From positions 3,286,001 to 3,350,000 of the forward strand of contig OZ244909.1 in assembly GCA_965221725.1 (NCBI GenBank): a stretch of 64,000 bases of DNA, written 5' to 3'. The position numbers were made by a program, and so were the translations under genes. Under the pieces are notes generated by a model, which was not told the origin of the DNA, did not search any database, and worked only from the letters and a program-made list of their open reading frames with translations. Positions 26,779-35,764 of the stretch are shown one piece after another (positions within the stretch are counted from its first letter, which is position 1; each line of letters begins with the position of its first letter). The stretch is from HK1 sp965221725. GTDB taxonomy: Bacteria; Pseudomonadota; Gammaproteobacteria; HK1.

Positions 26779-29700
26779 TCAATTCGACTCCGGCCACAGA
26801 TACACGAGCCCCACGGGTTCCACCCGCGTCCGCTGGATGTCGTAGAAACGCCGGATGCGCTCCGGCTCCCGCTCGATGTCCGCGTCGAATTGCTCGAGGC
26901 GCCGTTCCCAGTGACGCATGTTGGCTTCGAGCTGCTGCCGTGCGTCCCGGTCGTCGCCGAAATCCATGGCGATCTGCCTGAACTCCCGGCGGTGTCTTTC
27001 GATCTCCTCCATCACCCGGCCACGCTGCCGCTCCAGCGTCTCTTGCAGCAGTTTCGATTCGCGCTCACCGCGTTCGATCAGCGCTTCGGCCGCGGCGCGG
27101 GCGGATTCCTTCGCCCGTGGTTCAAGGTGGTGCAGCAGCTCCTTGATGTCGCGCGGAGCGGCGTCGAGCAGCCGGCGCTGCACGATCTCGTCGGGGGCTG
27201 AACCACCGCCGCCCAGCGATTCTTCGAGCAATGCCAGCGAGCGTATCTCCGCCTCGCGGGCATAGGCCCGGAGTGGTTCCCGGCGAAGCGCGGGTTCGGT
27301 CCACCGGGCGGCGATCGGCACCAGTTCTTCGTGCAGGCGTTCGGCGCGACGACCGTAGAGCGAGAGGCGACCGAGCAGTACCACTCGCGGAACCGAGTCC
27401 CTTGTCTGCGCGAGGCACGCGCGCGAGAGGTCGTGGTGGATGAACCCCTGAGCGCGGAACCGGGCCAGCAACCGTTGCGCGACCCGTTGCTCCAGGTGAA
27501 GGTGCACGGTGTCCTCGCCGAGCATGCCGGAATCCTCGAAGATCACCGGCCGAATCGGTGCGTCGCGGCGCCAGTCCGCGAGCTTCTGGTCGGTCTTGCG
27601 AGGCTCGCGCAGCGTATCCAGGGTCGCGGCCCAGCTCGCATCGGTCGCTGCCCGCCGGTCGAGGGCGGGGAAGGACCAGATCGTGCGGCCGTCCTCGCCC
27701 CGGCCCTCCTCGAGTGGTGGTGCGCCCAGCAGCTCGAGAGAGCATGAGAGCGCCTCGCGAAACGGCACGGCGTCGAACTTCGCCCACTTCCGGGAGCGCT
27801 CGAGAAGCGTCTGACAGCGATCGATCCGGACGAGCAAGTCTTTCCGGCGCTCGCGGGCGGATTCCAGCTCCTCGCTCGTCGCTCGCTTGCGGCCGTCGTC
27901 GAGGTCCAGCGCCCGGATGGCGTCTCTGAGCGCATCGGCGTCTTCGTGACGGATGCCGCCGCGGAGCCTGTGCTCCACGTCGTCGTCGATGACTTTCGAC
28001 AGGCTTCCGAGCTCCCGCCTGATGGTCTCGGTCTTGCGGACGAGCACCTCCAGCACCCGGTCCTCGGCTCGTTGCGGGAGGACGAAGTAGTGGCAGTTGA
28101 CCTCCGCGGCCGGCTGGAGCTTGCGGTCGATGCGGCCGTTGCGCTGCTCGATGCGGCCCGGATTCCAGGGCAGGTCGAAGTGGAAGAGGTCGGCGCAGTG
28201 AGCCTGGAAGTTCAGGCCCTCGCGGGCGGCGTCGGTGGCGATCAGGATGCGCAGGGGGTCCTTCGCGGGATCCGCGTTGAACCGGCGCTGGATTGCCTTG
28301 CGCCGGTGCCCGCTCGTCAGGCCGTCGATGACCTCGATGCGTTCGTCGGCGCGATCGGTGTCTTCGATGGCCTGCTCCAGAATGTTCTTCAGGTAACGTT
28401 TCGTCCCCTCGCGGTTCTCCGTGAAGATCAGGACGCGACGCAGGTTCCACGCGGGAGGATCCCCGGCCGGCGCTTGCCCGAAGGGCGGCAGCTCGGGGCA
28501 CTGATGTTGGCGGATCCAGTCGATGAGCCGGCGGGTCTTGGCGTCCGGACGGTGGCGGGACGCCTCGGCCACCGCCTGCATACGGTCCAGGAGCATTTGC
28601 TCATGCGCCCGGAGGGCCGCGACAGCATCACGGGGGAGTTCGGCTCCGGCGTCGCCTTCGGGGTGAGATCGGATATCGCGTCCCGGCTCGGCTCCCGTGT
28701 CGCCGTCGAGGTGCGCTCTGCCGTCGCCTTCGAGACCCGAGCCGAGGATACGTTCGCGGCAGTACGTCCCGGCGCTGCGTCCGGAGTCCGCTCCGCCATC
28801 GCCCGCGTCCTCCATTCCGGCGCCAGGTCGGCGGTCCGTCTCGGCGACGGCGGTCAGGGCCTCGATCTGCCGACTCTCCTCCGCTTCACTCTCCTCCCCC
28901 GTCCACTCTCCGCGTTCGTCGTCGGCATCCGGCGGCGTCACGAAGAGCGCGGCATCGCGTTCGCCGATATCCGGCGGCCCGGCGGTGTCCGTCTCCACCG
29001 CTCCATCCGCCTTCGCCCAGTGGCGTTCGACCGTCTTGCGGTGTACCACCAGGCTGCGTGCGAACGCTTCGATGGACGACAGCAGCCGCTGTTGCAGCCC
29101 CACCACCAGCAGGCCCGCTGCGGCTCGAGCCTTGTTCGAGGCGTGCTCGTGCCGGCGTTCCCGGACGGTGCGGTATTCGTCGAGCAGCGTCGAAAGCACC
29201 AGTTCCGGGGCGTCCGGCGGCAGACCGTCGATGATCATCGGTTCGACATTGCGCCGCGGGAAGCCGCCATGAACCTCGCGGATGTCCTCCTTGAGCCGAC
29301 GAACCATCACATCGTCCAGCACTCCCTTGCCCCGCACCTTGACCCCGCGCGTGAAACGGTACGGATCGAGCAGTTCCAACAGGGTCGAGAAGCTGTTCGA
29401 GTGGCCGTTGTGGGGGGTCGCGGACAGGAACAGGCGGTGCTCGAAACGCCCGGCCAGGTCGCGGATCGCGCGGGTAAACTTCGTCTCGATCCCGTAGCGC
29501 CCCCCGCTCGCGGGGGCGGCGTGATGAGCCTCGTCGAGGATGAGCAAGCTCCCCGGCCGCATTGGCCCCAGCCACTCGCGCAGAGGGTCCGCGTAACCCG
29601 GGTCGATCAGGAGGTTGTGCGAGACCAGGAAGCGGCTGTGGGTGCGCCAGGGGTTGATCCCGAACCCGCGCTCCCGGCGCATGCGCGAGAGATACGCCCG

Positions 29701-30300
29701 ATCCAGTATCTCGAAGAGGAGTCCGAAACGATCTTCCAGCTCCCCCTTCCACTGCTCCAGCACCGAGGGCGGAGCCGCGACCACCATCGTGTTCACCTTC
29801 CTGCGCAGCAGCAACTCGCGGGCGATAAGACCCGCCTCGATGGTCTTGCCGAGCCCGGTGTCGTCGGCAATGAAAAGATTGACGCGCGGCAATCGGAGCG
29901 CCTTGCGCAACGGCTCCATCTGGTAGGCGTCGATGCGGATCCCGGCCCGGAACGGTGACTGGAAGAGGCTCGGGTCGGTCGCGGTCACGCAGTGCCAGCG
30001 CAGCGTGTGCAGGAAAGCCGCGAACTGCCGAGGCGAGTCGAAGCCTCTGGCCGCGAGGTCGGTCCAGCCTTCATCCGCCAGAATCCGACGGTCGAACTCG
30101 TAGTCCCAGAAGACCGAGAGTGTCTGCCCCTGCGAGTCGTCCTCGGCGCAGGCGAGCCTCACAACGGCGGACTCCCCGGGCGCCGGCGGCTCGACGACCT
30201 CCTCGACGAGCCAACGCCGGGAGCGCACCTGGACCAGTTCACCTGCGGTCGGCGGCCGCGCGGGAAATCTGGCGGATTTGCCGTTCACACGCCCGATCAC
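26779..30300 (-). CDS. drmD: DISARM SNF2-like helicase DrmD
   Basis: DrmD is the SNF2-family helicase specific to class 1 DISARM. The 1173-residue product has Walker A D-T-G-L-G-K-T-I-E-A-G (about 150), L-D-E-A-H-H (about 255), S-A-T-P-H-N-G-H-S and the helicase C block D-L-P-W-N-P-G-R-I-E-Q-R-N-G-R-I-D-R (about 716). Residues about 490-560 are a D/E/G-rich stretch with internal repeats that looks acquired. The start appears to be GTG 30300, which overlaps the DUF4387 stop (GTGA), leaving no intergenic room for a separate promoter. It is the first gene of the island. Confidence 0.92.
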   Translation of the reverse strand: MIGRVNGKSARFPARPPTAGELVQVRSRRWLVEEVVEPPAPGESAVVRLACAEDDSQGQTLSVFWDYEFDRRILADEGWTDLAARGFDSPRQFAAFLHTLRWHCVTATDPSLFQSPFRAGIRIDAYQMEPLRKALRLPRVNLFIADDTGLGKTIEAGLIARELLLRRKVNTMVVAAPPSVLEQWKGELEDRFGLLFEILDRAYLSRMRRERGFGINPWRTHSRFLVSHNLLIDPGYADPLREWLGPMRPGSLLILDEAHHAAPASGGRYGIETKFTRAIRDLAGRFEHRLFLSATPHNGHSNSFSTLLELLDPYRFTRGVKVRGKGVLDDVMVRRLKEDIREVHGGFPRRNVEPMIIDGLPPDAPELVLSTLLDEYRTVRERRHEHASNKARAAAGLLVVGLQQRLLSSIEAFARSLVVHRKTVERHWAKADGAVETDTAGPPDIGERDAALFVTPPDADDERGEWTGEESEAEESRQIEALTAVAETDRRPGAGMEDAGDGGADSGRSAGTYCRERILGSGLEGDGRAHLDGDTGAEPGRDIRSHPEGDAGAELPRDAVAALRAHEQMLLDRMQAVAEASRHRPDAKTRRLIDWIRQHQCPELPPFGQAPAGDPPAWNLRRVLIFTENREGTKRYLKNILEQAIEDTDRADERIEVIDGLTSGHRRKAIQRRFNADPAKDPLRILIATDAAREGLNFQAHCADLFHFDLPWNPGRIEQRNGRIDRKLQPAAEVNCHYFVLPQRAEDRVLEVLVRKTETIRRELGSLSKVIDDDVEHRLRGGIRHEDADALRDAIRALDLDDGRKRATSEELESARERRKDLLVRIDRCQTLLERSRKWAKFDAVPFREALSCSLELLGAPPLEEGRGEDGRTIWSFPALDRRAATDASWAATLDTLREPRKTDQKLADWRRDAPIRPVIFEDSGMLGEDTVHLHLEQRVAQRLLARFRAQGFIHHDLSRACLAQTRDSVPRVVLLGRLSLYGRRAERLHEELVPIAARWTEPALRREPLRAYAREAEIRSLALLEESLGGGGSAPDEIVQRRLLDAAPRDIKELLHHLEPRAKESARAAAEALIERGERESKLLQETLERQRGRVMEEIERHRREFRQIAMDFGDDRDARQQLEANMRHWERRLEQFDADIEREPERIRRFYDIQRTRVEPVGLVYLWPESN

Positions 30301-30599
30301 CCGAGTTCAAGCTCTTCCAGCAGCACCGCGAACTGGGCGGCGTGCATGTCGCGGTCGAGGCGGCTGCCCTGGCGGACGGGTCTCGGGAAGCTGAACTTGA
30401 GTACGCGGAGGTCGGGCAGTTCGAACCGGCGGACCGAAGTCGCCTCCACGCGGTAAAGATCGGCGACGCGCGGCAGGGTCAGTTTTTCGCGGATCTCCGC
30501 CCAGGCCACGGCCGAGCCGCAGAAGACGTCCACGGTGACCGTGAACGGACCGGCGTTCTTCGAGCGCACGCTCTGTGCGCGATCACCGAGGCGCGCCAT
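30297..30599 (-). CDS. DUF4387 protein (AtuA-associated small subunit)
   Basis: This 100-residue cytoplasmic protein belongs to DUF4387, which usually follows or is fused to AtuA-like proteins. Typical sequence is A-G-P-F-x-V-T-V-D-V-F-C near residue 16. It overlaps the AtuA-like gene by 17 bp, and its stop overlaps the drmD start. The two proteins probably form one enzyme acting on an organic acid or its CoA ester, with the adjacent tct genes as the importer. The substrate is unknown. Confidence 0.8.
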   Translation of the reverse strand: MARLGDRAQSVRSKNAGPFTVTVDVFCGSAVAWAEIREKLTLPRVADLYRVEATSVRRFELPDLRVLKFSFPRPVRQGSRLDRDMHAAQFAVLLEELELG

Positions 30600-31946
30600 G
30601 GCCGAGCTCCAGGGTGTCGAGGGTGAACGCGGACATCGGATCGTCGAGTACCAGGGCGTGGTTCAGCCGGAATTCGTAGAGTGGGCCCCGGTCGGTCTCC
30701 GCCGGTGAGTACGGGAAGGCGAAGGTCGGAAGCTCCTCGTCCTCGGTGAGCGGGAAGTGGAGCAGGAACGGGTTCGCGAGCTTGGCGATCTCGTGCGCTG
30801 TTTCCTGGGTGCCGGCGGTCACCGTGCAGAGAATGCCGACCTCGTTGGCGTCGCCCCCGCGCGTCTCCAGCGCGCCGAGCGCCGCGTCCCGGCCGATGAT
30901 GCGGAAATCCAGCGCGAAGTCCCGGGCGGCGGCGGCGGTGCGGGCCGGGATCTCGTCGGTCAGGAACTGTCCGAGCCGCTCGACCCAGCGCCCGGCGTTC
31001 TCGACGTAGCGGCGGTTGCGGAGCATCACCAGGGTCGTCGTCTGGAACCCCGCGAGTCCCGCGCCTTCGAGCTTCACCGTGTAGGGGTTCGCGGGGAGCC
31101 ACTCCGAGCCGGTTACCCGCACCGAGCGGTCGTCGACGGGCCGGTAGCGGGCGCGCGTGACGTCGAGCGCGCCGCCGGGCTCGGTCAGGATGAAGGGGTC
31201 GGCGTTCTCGTAGAGCATGTGGGCCGAGACCGAGTGCGGGGTGCAGCGGGCGCCGGTGGCCTGCGGTTCCACCGTGAAGCCGGATTCGTCGACGGTCACC
31301 AGCACCACGCCGCTCATCGGTCGGGTCGAGCAGAGCGCGCCGCATTCGGCGACCTTGGCGCCGTGCCAGGCCGCGCCGGGGTGTTCGCCGTGCATGAGCG
31401 GCAGCGCGGCGATGCCGGCGGTGTCGGTCGCCCGGCCCGCGATCACGATGTCGGCGCCGGTCGCCAGCGCCTCGTGGAACGGTTCGGCGCCCGCCAGGGC
31501 CACGATGTTGCTATATCGCCCCGGCCGATCCCCGGTGCATCCGGCAGCGCGACGAGGCGTCCGGCGGCGAACGCATCGGCCATCGCGCCCGGCGGTTGGG
31601 AGGACCGAATGGTGGCCACCCGCACCCGCTGGCCGATCTCACCCGCCACCTCGTCGGTGATCGCGACCATCCAGTCGACCATCGCGTCGGTGCCGCAGGT
31701 CCCGGCGGATCCGATGACGAGCGGCACGCCGGCCTCGGCCCGGGCTTCCATCAGCGCCCGCCACTCCGCTTTCGTGGAGGCGCGCGAATACTTCGAGACC
31801 CCCGCGCCCAGATAGAAAGGGCCGCTGTCGGTCGAGCCGCCGTCGATGACGATGGCGTGCGGAGCGCGGGCAAGGCCGCGGCGCAGCGCCTCGCGCTCGA
31901 AGCCGAGCCCGAGCACGCCGGACGGAATCAGGACCCGGGTGGGCAA
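30583..31946 (-). pseudogene. AtuA-like (DUF1446) protein, frameshifted
   Basis: The N-terminal half (P-T-R-V-L-I-P-S-G-V-L-G to G-I-G-R-G-D-I, from a TTG at 31946) and the C-terminal half (I-V-A-L-A-G-A-E-P-F onward to 30583) are the two parts of one acyclic-terpene-utilisation AtuA-like protein of about 450 residues. The frame changes near 31504-31520; one missing base would explain it. It follows tctA after 3 bp in the same frame as tctA. Either the gene is inactive or the base call is wrong, since both halves are well preserved. Confidence 0.75.
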
Positions 31947-31949
31947 TGG

Positions 31950-33455
31950 CTAGTTCCGCACCGGGCCCGGTCTCGTGAGCAGGTTGCGCAGGAACAGAGG
32001 GGCTACGAACCCCGCGATCGCCGCCACCCACAGCCCGATCGAGATCCCCGACGAGAACAGGTAGGTCCAGTCGCCGTCGGAGATGACCATGGCGCGGCGC
32101 AGGCTGTCCTCCATGTTGTTCCCGAGCAGGATGCCGAGAATGATGGGCACGGTCGGCACTCCGATCTTGCGGAACAGGTAGCCGAAGAGCCCGAAGATGA
32201 TCATCAGGATGAGGTCGAAGGCGCTCCCGGAGAGCGAGTAGATGCCGCCGAAGGAGACCATCGCGATTCCGGGGAGCAGGATCCACGGGGGCACCGAGAG
32301 GATGCGCACGAACAGCTTCACCATCGGCACGTTCATCACCAGCAGCACGAAGTTCGCGATGAGCAGGGCGGCGATGAGGCCCCACACCACCTCCGGGCGC
32401 TCGCTGAACAGGAGCGGACCCGGGGTGATGTTGAGGGTGAGCAGCAGCGCGAGCAGCACCGCGGTGGTGCCGGAGCCCGGCACGCCGAGGGTCAGCATCG
32501 GCACCAGCGCCCCGCCGGCGGCGGCGTTGTTGCCGGCCTCCGGGGCCGCCACTCCGCGCGGATTGCCGGTGCCGAAGGTGGCGCGGTCGCGCGCGACGGA
32601 TTTCTCCGCCATGTAGGCGAGAAAGCTGCCGAGCGAGGCGCCCGCTCCCGGCAGCAGGCCGGCCACGAAGCCGATGGCGGTCGAGCGCAGCATCGTGAAC
32701 GTGCTGTTCACGATGTCGCGGACGGGCACCGTGATCCGCTCCAGCTTGACCCCGATGGCCGAATTCCGGCCGTGGCTCTCCATGTAGATGAAGATCTCGG
32801 ACACCGCGAACAGCCCCACGATCGCGACCAGGAAGTCGATCCCGTCCATGAGGTGGATCTCGCCGAAGGTGAGCCGCGGGATCCCGGTCTGGTTGTCGAG
32901 CCCGATCATGGCGAGCCCGAGCCCGATGGCGGCCGCGAGCGCCGCCTTGGCCTGGTTCTTGGAGGCGAGCCCGCCGAGGGTGCAGAACGCGAGGAGGTAG
33001 AGGGCGAAGTACTCCGCCGGCCCGAACAGGAAGGCGATGCGGGCGAGGATCGGGGCGAGCAGCATGAGGCCGATGGTGGCGAGCAGGGCGCCGACGAAGG
33101 ACGCCACCCCGGACAGCACCAGCGCGTCGCCGGCCCGGCCCTTGCGCGCCATCGGGTATCCGTCCAGGGTGGTCATCAGCGCCGGCTCGTCGCCGGGGAT
33201 GTTCAGCAGGATCGACGAGATCCGCCCCCCGTACATGGCGCCGTAGTAGACCGAGGTCATGAGCACCAGGGCCTCGGTGGCGTCGAGCCCGAGGGAGAAC
33301 GCGAGCGGGATGAGAATCGCCACCCCGTTGGAGGGGCCGAGTCCGGGCAGCGAGCCGATGACGGTGCCGATGAAGCAGCCGCCCACCGCCAGCATCAGGG
33401 TGGAGAACGTCAGCGCGACGGCAAAGCCCTGCGCGAGGTTGGCCCACAGATCCAT
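31950..33455 (-). CDS. tctA: Tripartite tricarboxylate transporter permease TctA
   Basis: This is the large membrane subunit of a TTT-family secondary transporter for carboxylates. The 501-residue protein has about ten to twelve hydrophobic segments and the family signatures G-S-L-P-G-L-G-P-S-N-G near residue 36 and the repeated G-L-L-P-G-A-G-A-S-L-G-S-F near 270. It lies 15 bp after tctB in a tctC-tctB-tctA order. Confidence 0.93.
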   Translation of the reverse strand: MDLWANLAQGFAVALTFSTLMLAVGGCFIGTVIGSLPGLGPSNGVAILIPLAFSLGLDATEALVLMTSVYYGAMYGGRISSILLNIPGDEPALMTTLDGYPMARKGRAGDALVLSGVASFVGALLATIGLMLLAPILARIAFLFGPAEYFALYLLAFCTLGGLASKNQAKAALAAAIGLGLAMIGLDNQTGIPRLTFGEIHLMDGIDFLVAIVGLFAVSEIFIYMESHGRNSAIGVKLERITVPVRDIVNSTFTMLRSTAIGFVAGLLPGAGASLGSFLAYMAEKSVARDRATFGTGNPRGVAAPEAGNNAAAGGALVPMLTLGVPGSGTTAVLLALLLTLNITPGPLLFSERPEVVWGLIAALLIANFVLLVMNVPMVKLFVRILSVPPWILLPGIAMVSFGGIYSLSGSAFDLILMIIFGLFGYLFRKIGVPTVPIILGILLGNNMEDSLRRAMVISDGDWTYLFSSGISIGLWVAAIAGFVAPLFLRNLLTRPGPVRN

Positions 33456-33470
33456 GCGGCGGCGCCCGGT

Positions 33471-33911
33471 TCAGCCGGCGAAGAGGCGGCCGAACGGCGC
33501 AAGGCTCAGGCCCAGCGCGAACTTGAAGATGGCGAACAGGAGGACCGAGATCCCGACCCCGCAGAGCCCGGCGGCCACCGGCCGCGGCGAGATCAGGTAG
33601 CTGATGGCGGCCGACGCCACCGCGGCGGGGATCAGGAAGCCGAGCGGCCGGAGCGCGACCGCGAACCCGTAGAGGACGACGAGCGCGACGGCAATGCGCC
33701 CGAAGGTCGCGAGCGGCGGCCACCCCGGCTCCTCGTCGGGGCGGAGCACGATCACGAGCGCGCACACCAGCGCGACGCCCCCCACGAGGTAGGGGAAGGT
33801 GCGCGACCCGACCGGATCGGAGAGAAAGCCGACCTGGATCTGCGCCGCGCTCGCGATGTAGGCGAGCGCGACGCCGATGACGCAGAGGCCGAAGATCCGG
33901 TCGGTCTTCAC
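33471..33911 (-). CDS. tctB: Tripartite tricarboxylate transporter small permease TctB
   Basis: This 146-residue protein is the small membrane subunit of the TTT transporter, with four hydrophobic helices (G-L-C-V-I-G-V-A-L-A-Y-I-A, V-G-G-V-A-L-V-C-A-L-V-I-V-L and two more). I placed the start at GTG 33911, just before K-T-D-R-I-F-G, because the longer frame runs back into the tctC coding region. It lies 37 bp downstream of tctC. Confidence 0.85.
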   Translation of the reverse strand: MKTDRIFGLCVIGVALAYIASAAQIQVGFLSDPVGSRTFPYLVGGVALVCALVIVLRPDEEPGWPPLATFGRIAVALVVLYGFAVALRPLGFLIPAAVASAAISYLISPRPVAAGLCGVGISVLLFAIFKFALGLSLAPFGRLFAG

Positions 33912-33948
33912 GACCGGGTTGTCGAACGACCGAACTTCGCAGCCGGGG

Positions 33949-34920
33949 TTACTGGATGACGCCGATGTCGCGCGACAGCATCTCGATCTCGCCAATCACG
34001 CCGTCTAGCCAGCCCTGGAACTCGTCTCCGACCAGCGTGAACGGCGCGAGGCCGTTGGCGACCATCGCCTCCGCCCACTCCGGCGACGCCGCGACCCTGG
34101 CGAGCCCGTCGGACCACTTCCGGTAGTCGTCGTCCGCGATGCCCTTCGGCACGTAGAGCCCGCGCCAGTTGACGGACACGATGTCGATGCCCTGCTCCTT
34201 CGCGGTGGGGATGTCCTCGAAGCCGGGCACGCGCTCGTCGGTGAACACCGCCACCACCCGGATGTCGCCGGACTTCAGGAAGCCGACCACCTCCGACATG
34301 TCGCCGGTCATCGCCTGGGTGTGGCCGCCGATGGTCTGGGTGATGGCGTCCGCGCCGCCGTCGACGCCGATGTACTTGACCCTGGTGATGTCGGTGAACC
34401 CGGCGCGCCCGAGCGCCATCAGCACCTTGAGGTGGTCGAAGCCGCCGGCCGCCGAACCACCGGCGAAGGTGACCGAGGACGGATCCGCCTTGACCGCATC
34501 GAGCAGCTCGACCAGCGACTGATGCGGGGAATTCGCGGCAACCGCGATGATGCCCGGGTCGGCGCCGATGGCGCCGAGGAACCGGACCTGGTCGGCGGTG
34601 TGTCCGGCGTAGGCGTTCTGGGCGAGGCGGGTCGCGGTGGCCGAGGAGGCCGCGACGATCACATCCCCGTCCTCGTTGCGGTCGTTCACGACGTGGCTGA
34701 AGGCAAGACCCCCGCCGCCACCGGCCATGTTGGTGACCTGAATCGGTTTGTCGACCACCCCGATGTCATACATGATCTTGCCGATGGTCCGGCAGGTGAA
34801 GTCCCAGCCGCCGCCGGGGTTGGCGGGCGCGATGCACTCGGCCGCGAGCGCCACCCCGGACATGCTCATTGCCCCGGCCAGTACGCCGGCGGCGATACCC
34901 TTCTCGAATCCTGATCTCAT
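33949..34920 (-). CDS. tctC: Tripartite tricarboxylate transporter substrate-binding protein TctC
   Basis: This is the periplasmic binding protein of the TTT transporter, 323 residues. A signal peptide (G-V-L-A-G-A-M-S-M-S-G-V-A-L-A-A) is followed by the family motif A-P-A-N-P-G-G-G-W-D near residue 33, which binds carboxylates. The start at 34920 follows GGAGGA. It is the first gene of the tctCBA-atuA-DUF4387 operon. Two repeat elements (35055-35419) lie upstream. Confidence 0.93.
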   Translation of the reverse strand: MRSGFEKGIAAGVLAGAMSMSGVALAAECIAPANPGGGWDFTCRTIGKIMYDIGVVDKPIQVTNMAGGGGGLAFSHVVNDRNEDGDVIVAASSATATRLAQNAYAGHTADQVRFLGAIGADPGIIAVAANSPHQSLVELLDAVKADPSSVTFAGGSAAGGFDHLKVLMALGRAGFTDITRVKYIGVDGGADAITQTIGGHTQAMTGDMSEVVGFLKSGDIRVVAVFTDERVPGFEDIPTAKEQGIDIVSVNWRGLYVPKGIADDDYRKWSDGLARVAASPEWAEAMVANGLAPFTLVGDEFQGWLDGVIGEIEMLSRDIGVIQ

Positions 34921-35054
34921 GTTGTCCTCCGACCGCAGCGGGTCTCGATTCAATACCGTGGATTTCCGGCCGACGGTGGCGCCGGGCCACCGGCGGTATC
35001 GCCGGGTTGGTGACGCCGCCAGCGACGGCGGCATGCCTCACCCCGCGCACTTGG

Positions 35055-35240
35055 CCCGCAAATGTCACCGATTCCCGGATGCGGGCACGGATCCGACTGC
35101 TTTCGCCGCGTTGAATGTGACATGGGGCGGCCCGGGCGCTCGACGTACCTACGGGTACGCCTGCGCGCCCTGACTCGCGCTCGCCTTGCGAAACCAGCCA
35201 TCTCCGCCCCCTCGCTTCGCGAATCGGTGACATTTCCGGG
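35055..35240 (+). repeat. Type A MITE-like repeat
   Basis: The copy is 186 bp from CCCGCAAATGTCACC to GGTGACATTTCCGGG, with the hairpin GTACC-TACG-GGTAC at 35145-35158. A type B copy follows at once in the same orientation. It lies in the upstream region of tctC, so it could influence that promoter. Confidence 0.85.
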
Positions 35241-35245
35241 TCTAG

Positions 35246-35419
35246 CCCGCATTTCTCACCAGTCACGGCTGCGGACGCGGATCTGACTGCATTGGCTGCG
35301 TTGAACGCGGCCCGGGTGCTCGACGTACTGTCAAGTACGCCTGCGCGCCCGGACTCGCGTTCGCCTTGCCAATCCAGCCATCTCCACGCCCTCGCTCGCA
35401 ACCCGGTGAGAAATGCGGG
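35246..35419 (+). repeat. Type B MITE-like repeat with CTAG duplication
   Basis: This 174-bp copy is bounded by perfect 15-bp inverted repeats CCCGCATTTCTCACC and GGTGAGAAATGCGGG and flanked by CTAG on both sides (35242-35245 and 35420-35423). The internal hairpin at 35325-35338 is GTACT-GTCA-AGTAC. Confidence 0.88.
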
Positions 35420-35673
35420 CTAGCCGACCGGTGGCGGTAACCATACGGTTTTCGGGCGGCGATTCAACCGGAGCCGGCGCGGCCGCCGCCACCCCCGCCG
35501 GCGCTGCGGGGGGCCGTCACGCGGTGCGATGGCGGCGGGAGGTCGATCCCCGCCGCGTCGATTGCGTCCATTGCGGGCAATGTCGAGAAAATGTCCCGGT
35601 CCGGCGAGAATGGCCGGAGGCGGGGCACATCGACCGATCGCGGTCACGGTGGCGCGTAGAATACGGGCCCTGA

Positions 35674-35716
35674 CCCGGAGATTTCACCGCCGCCGTGAAT
35701 CGATGAAATTTCCGGG
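35674..35716. repeat. Mini palindrome related to the repeat ends
   Basis: This 43-bp element starts CCCGGAGATTTCACC and ends TGAAATTTCCGGG, i.e. the two ends of a type A repeat with almost nothing between. It lies 48 bp upstream of the antiporter. The rest of 35424-35764 shows no gene. Confidence 0.65.
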
Positions 35717-35764
35717 CTGATATGGCCGCGCCCCCGCGCGTCCGGACTCTTCGAGGAGAAATCG

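Noticed and set aside
27946..29958. 670-codon open frame on the plus strand
   Set aside because: It is antisense to drmD, whose helicase motifs are intact.
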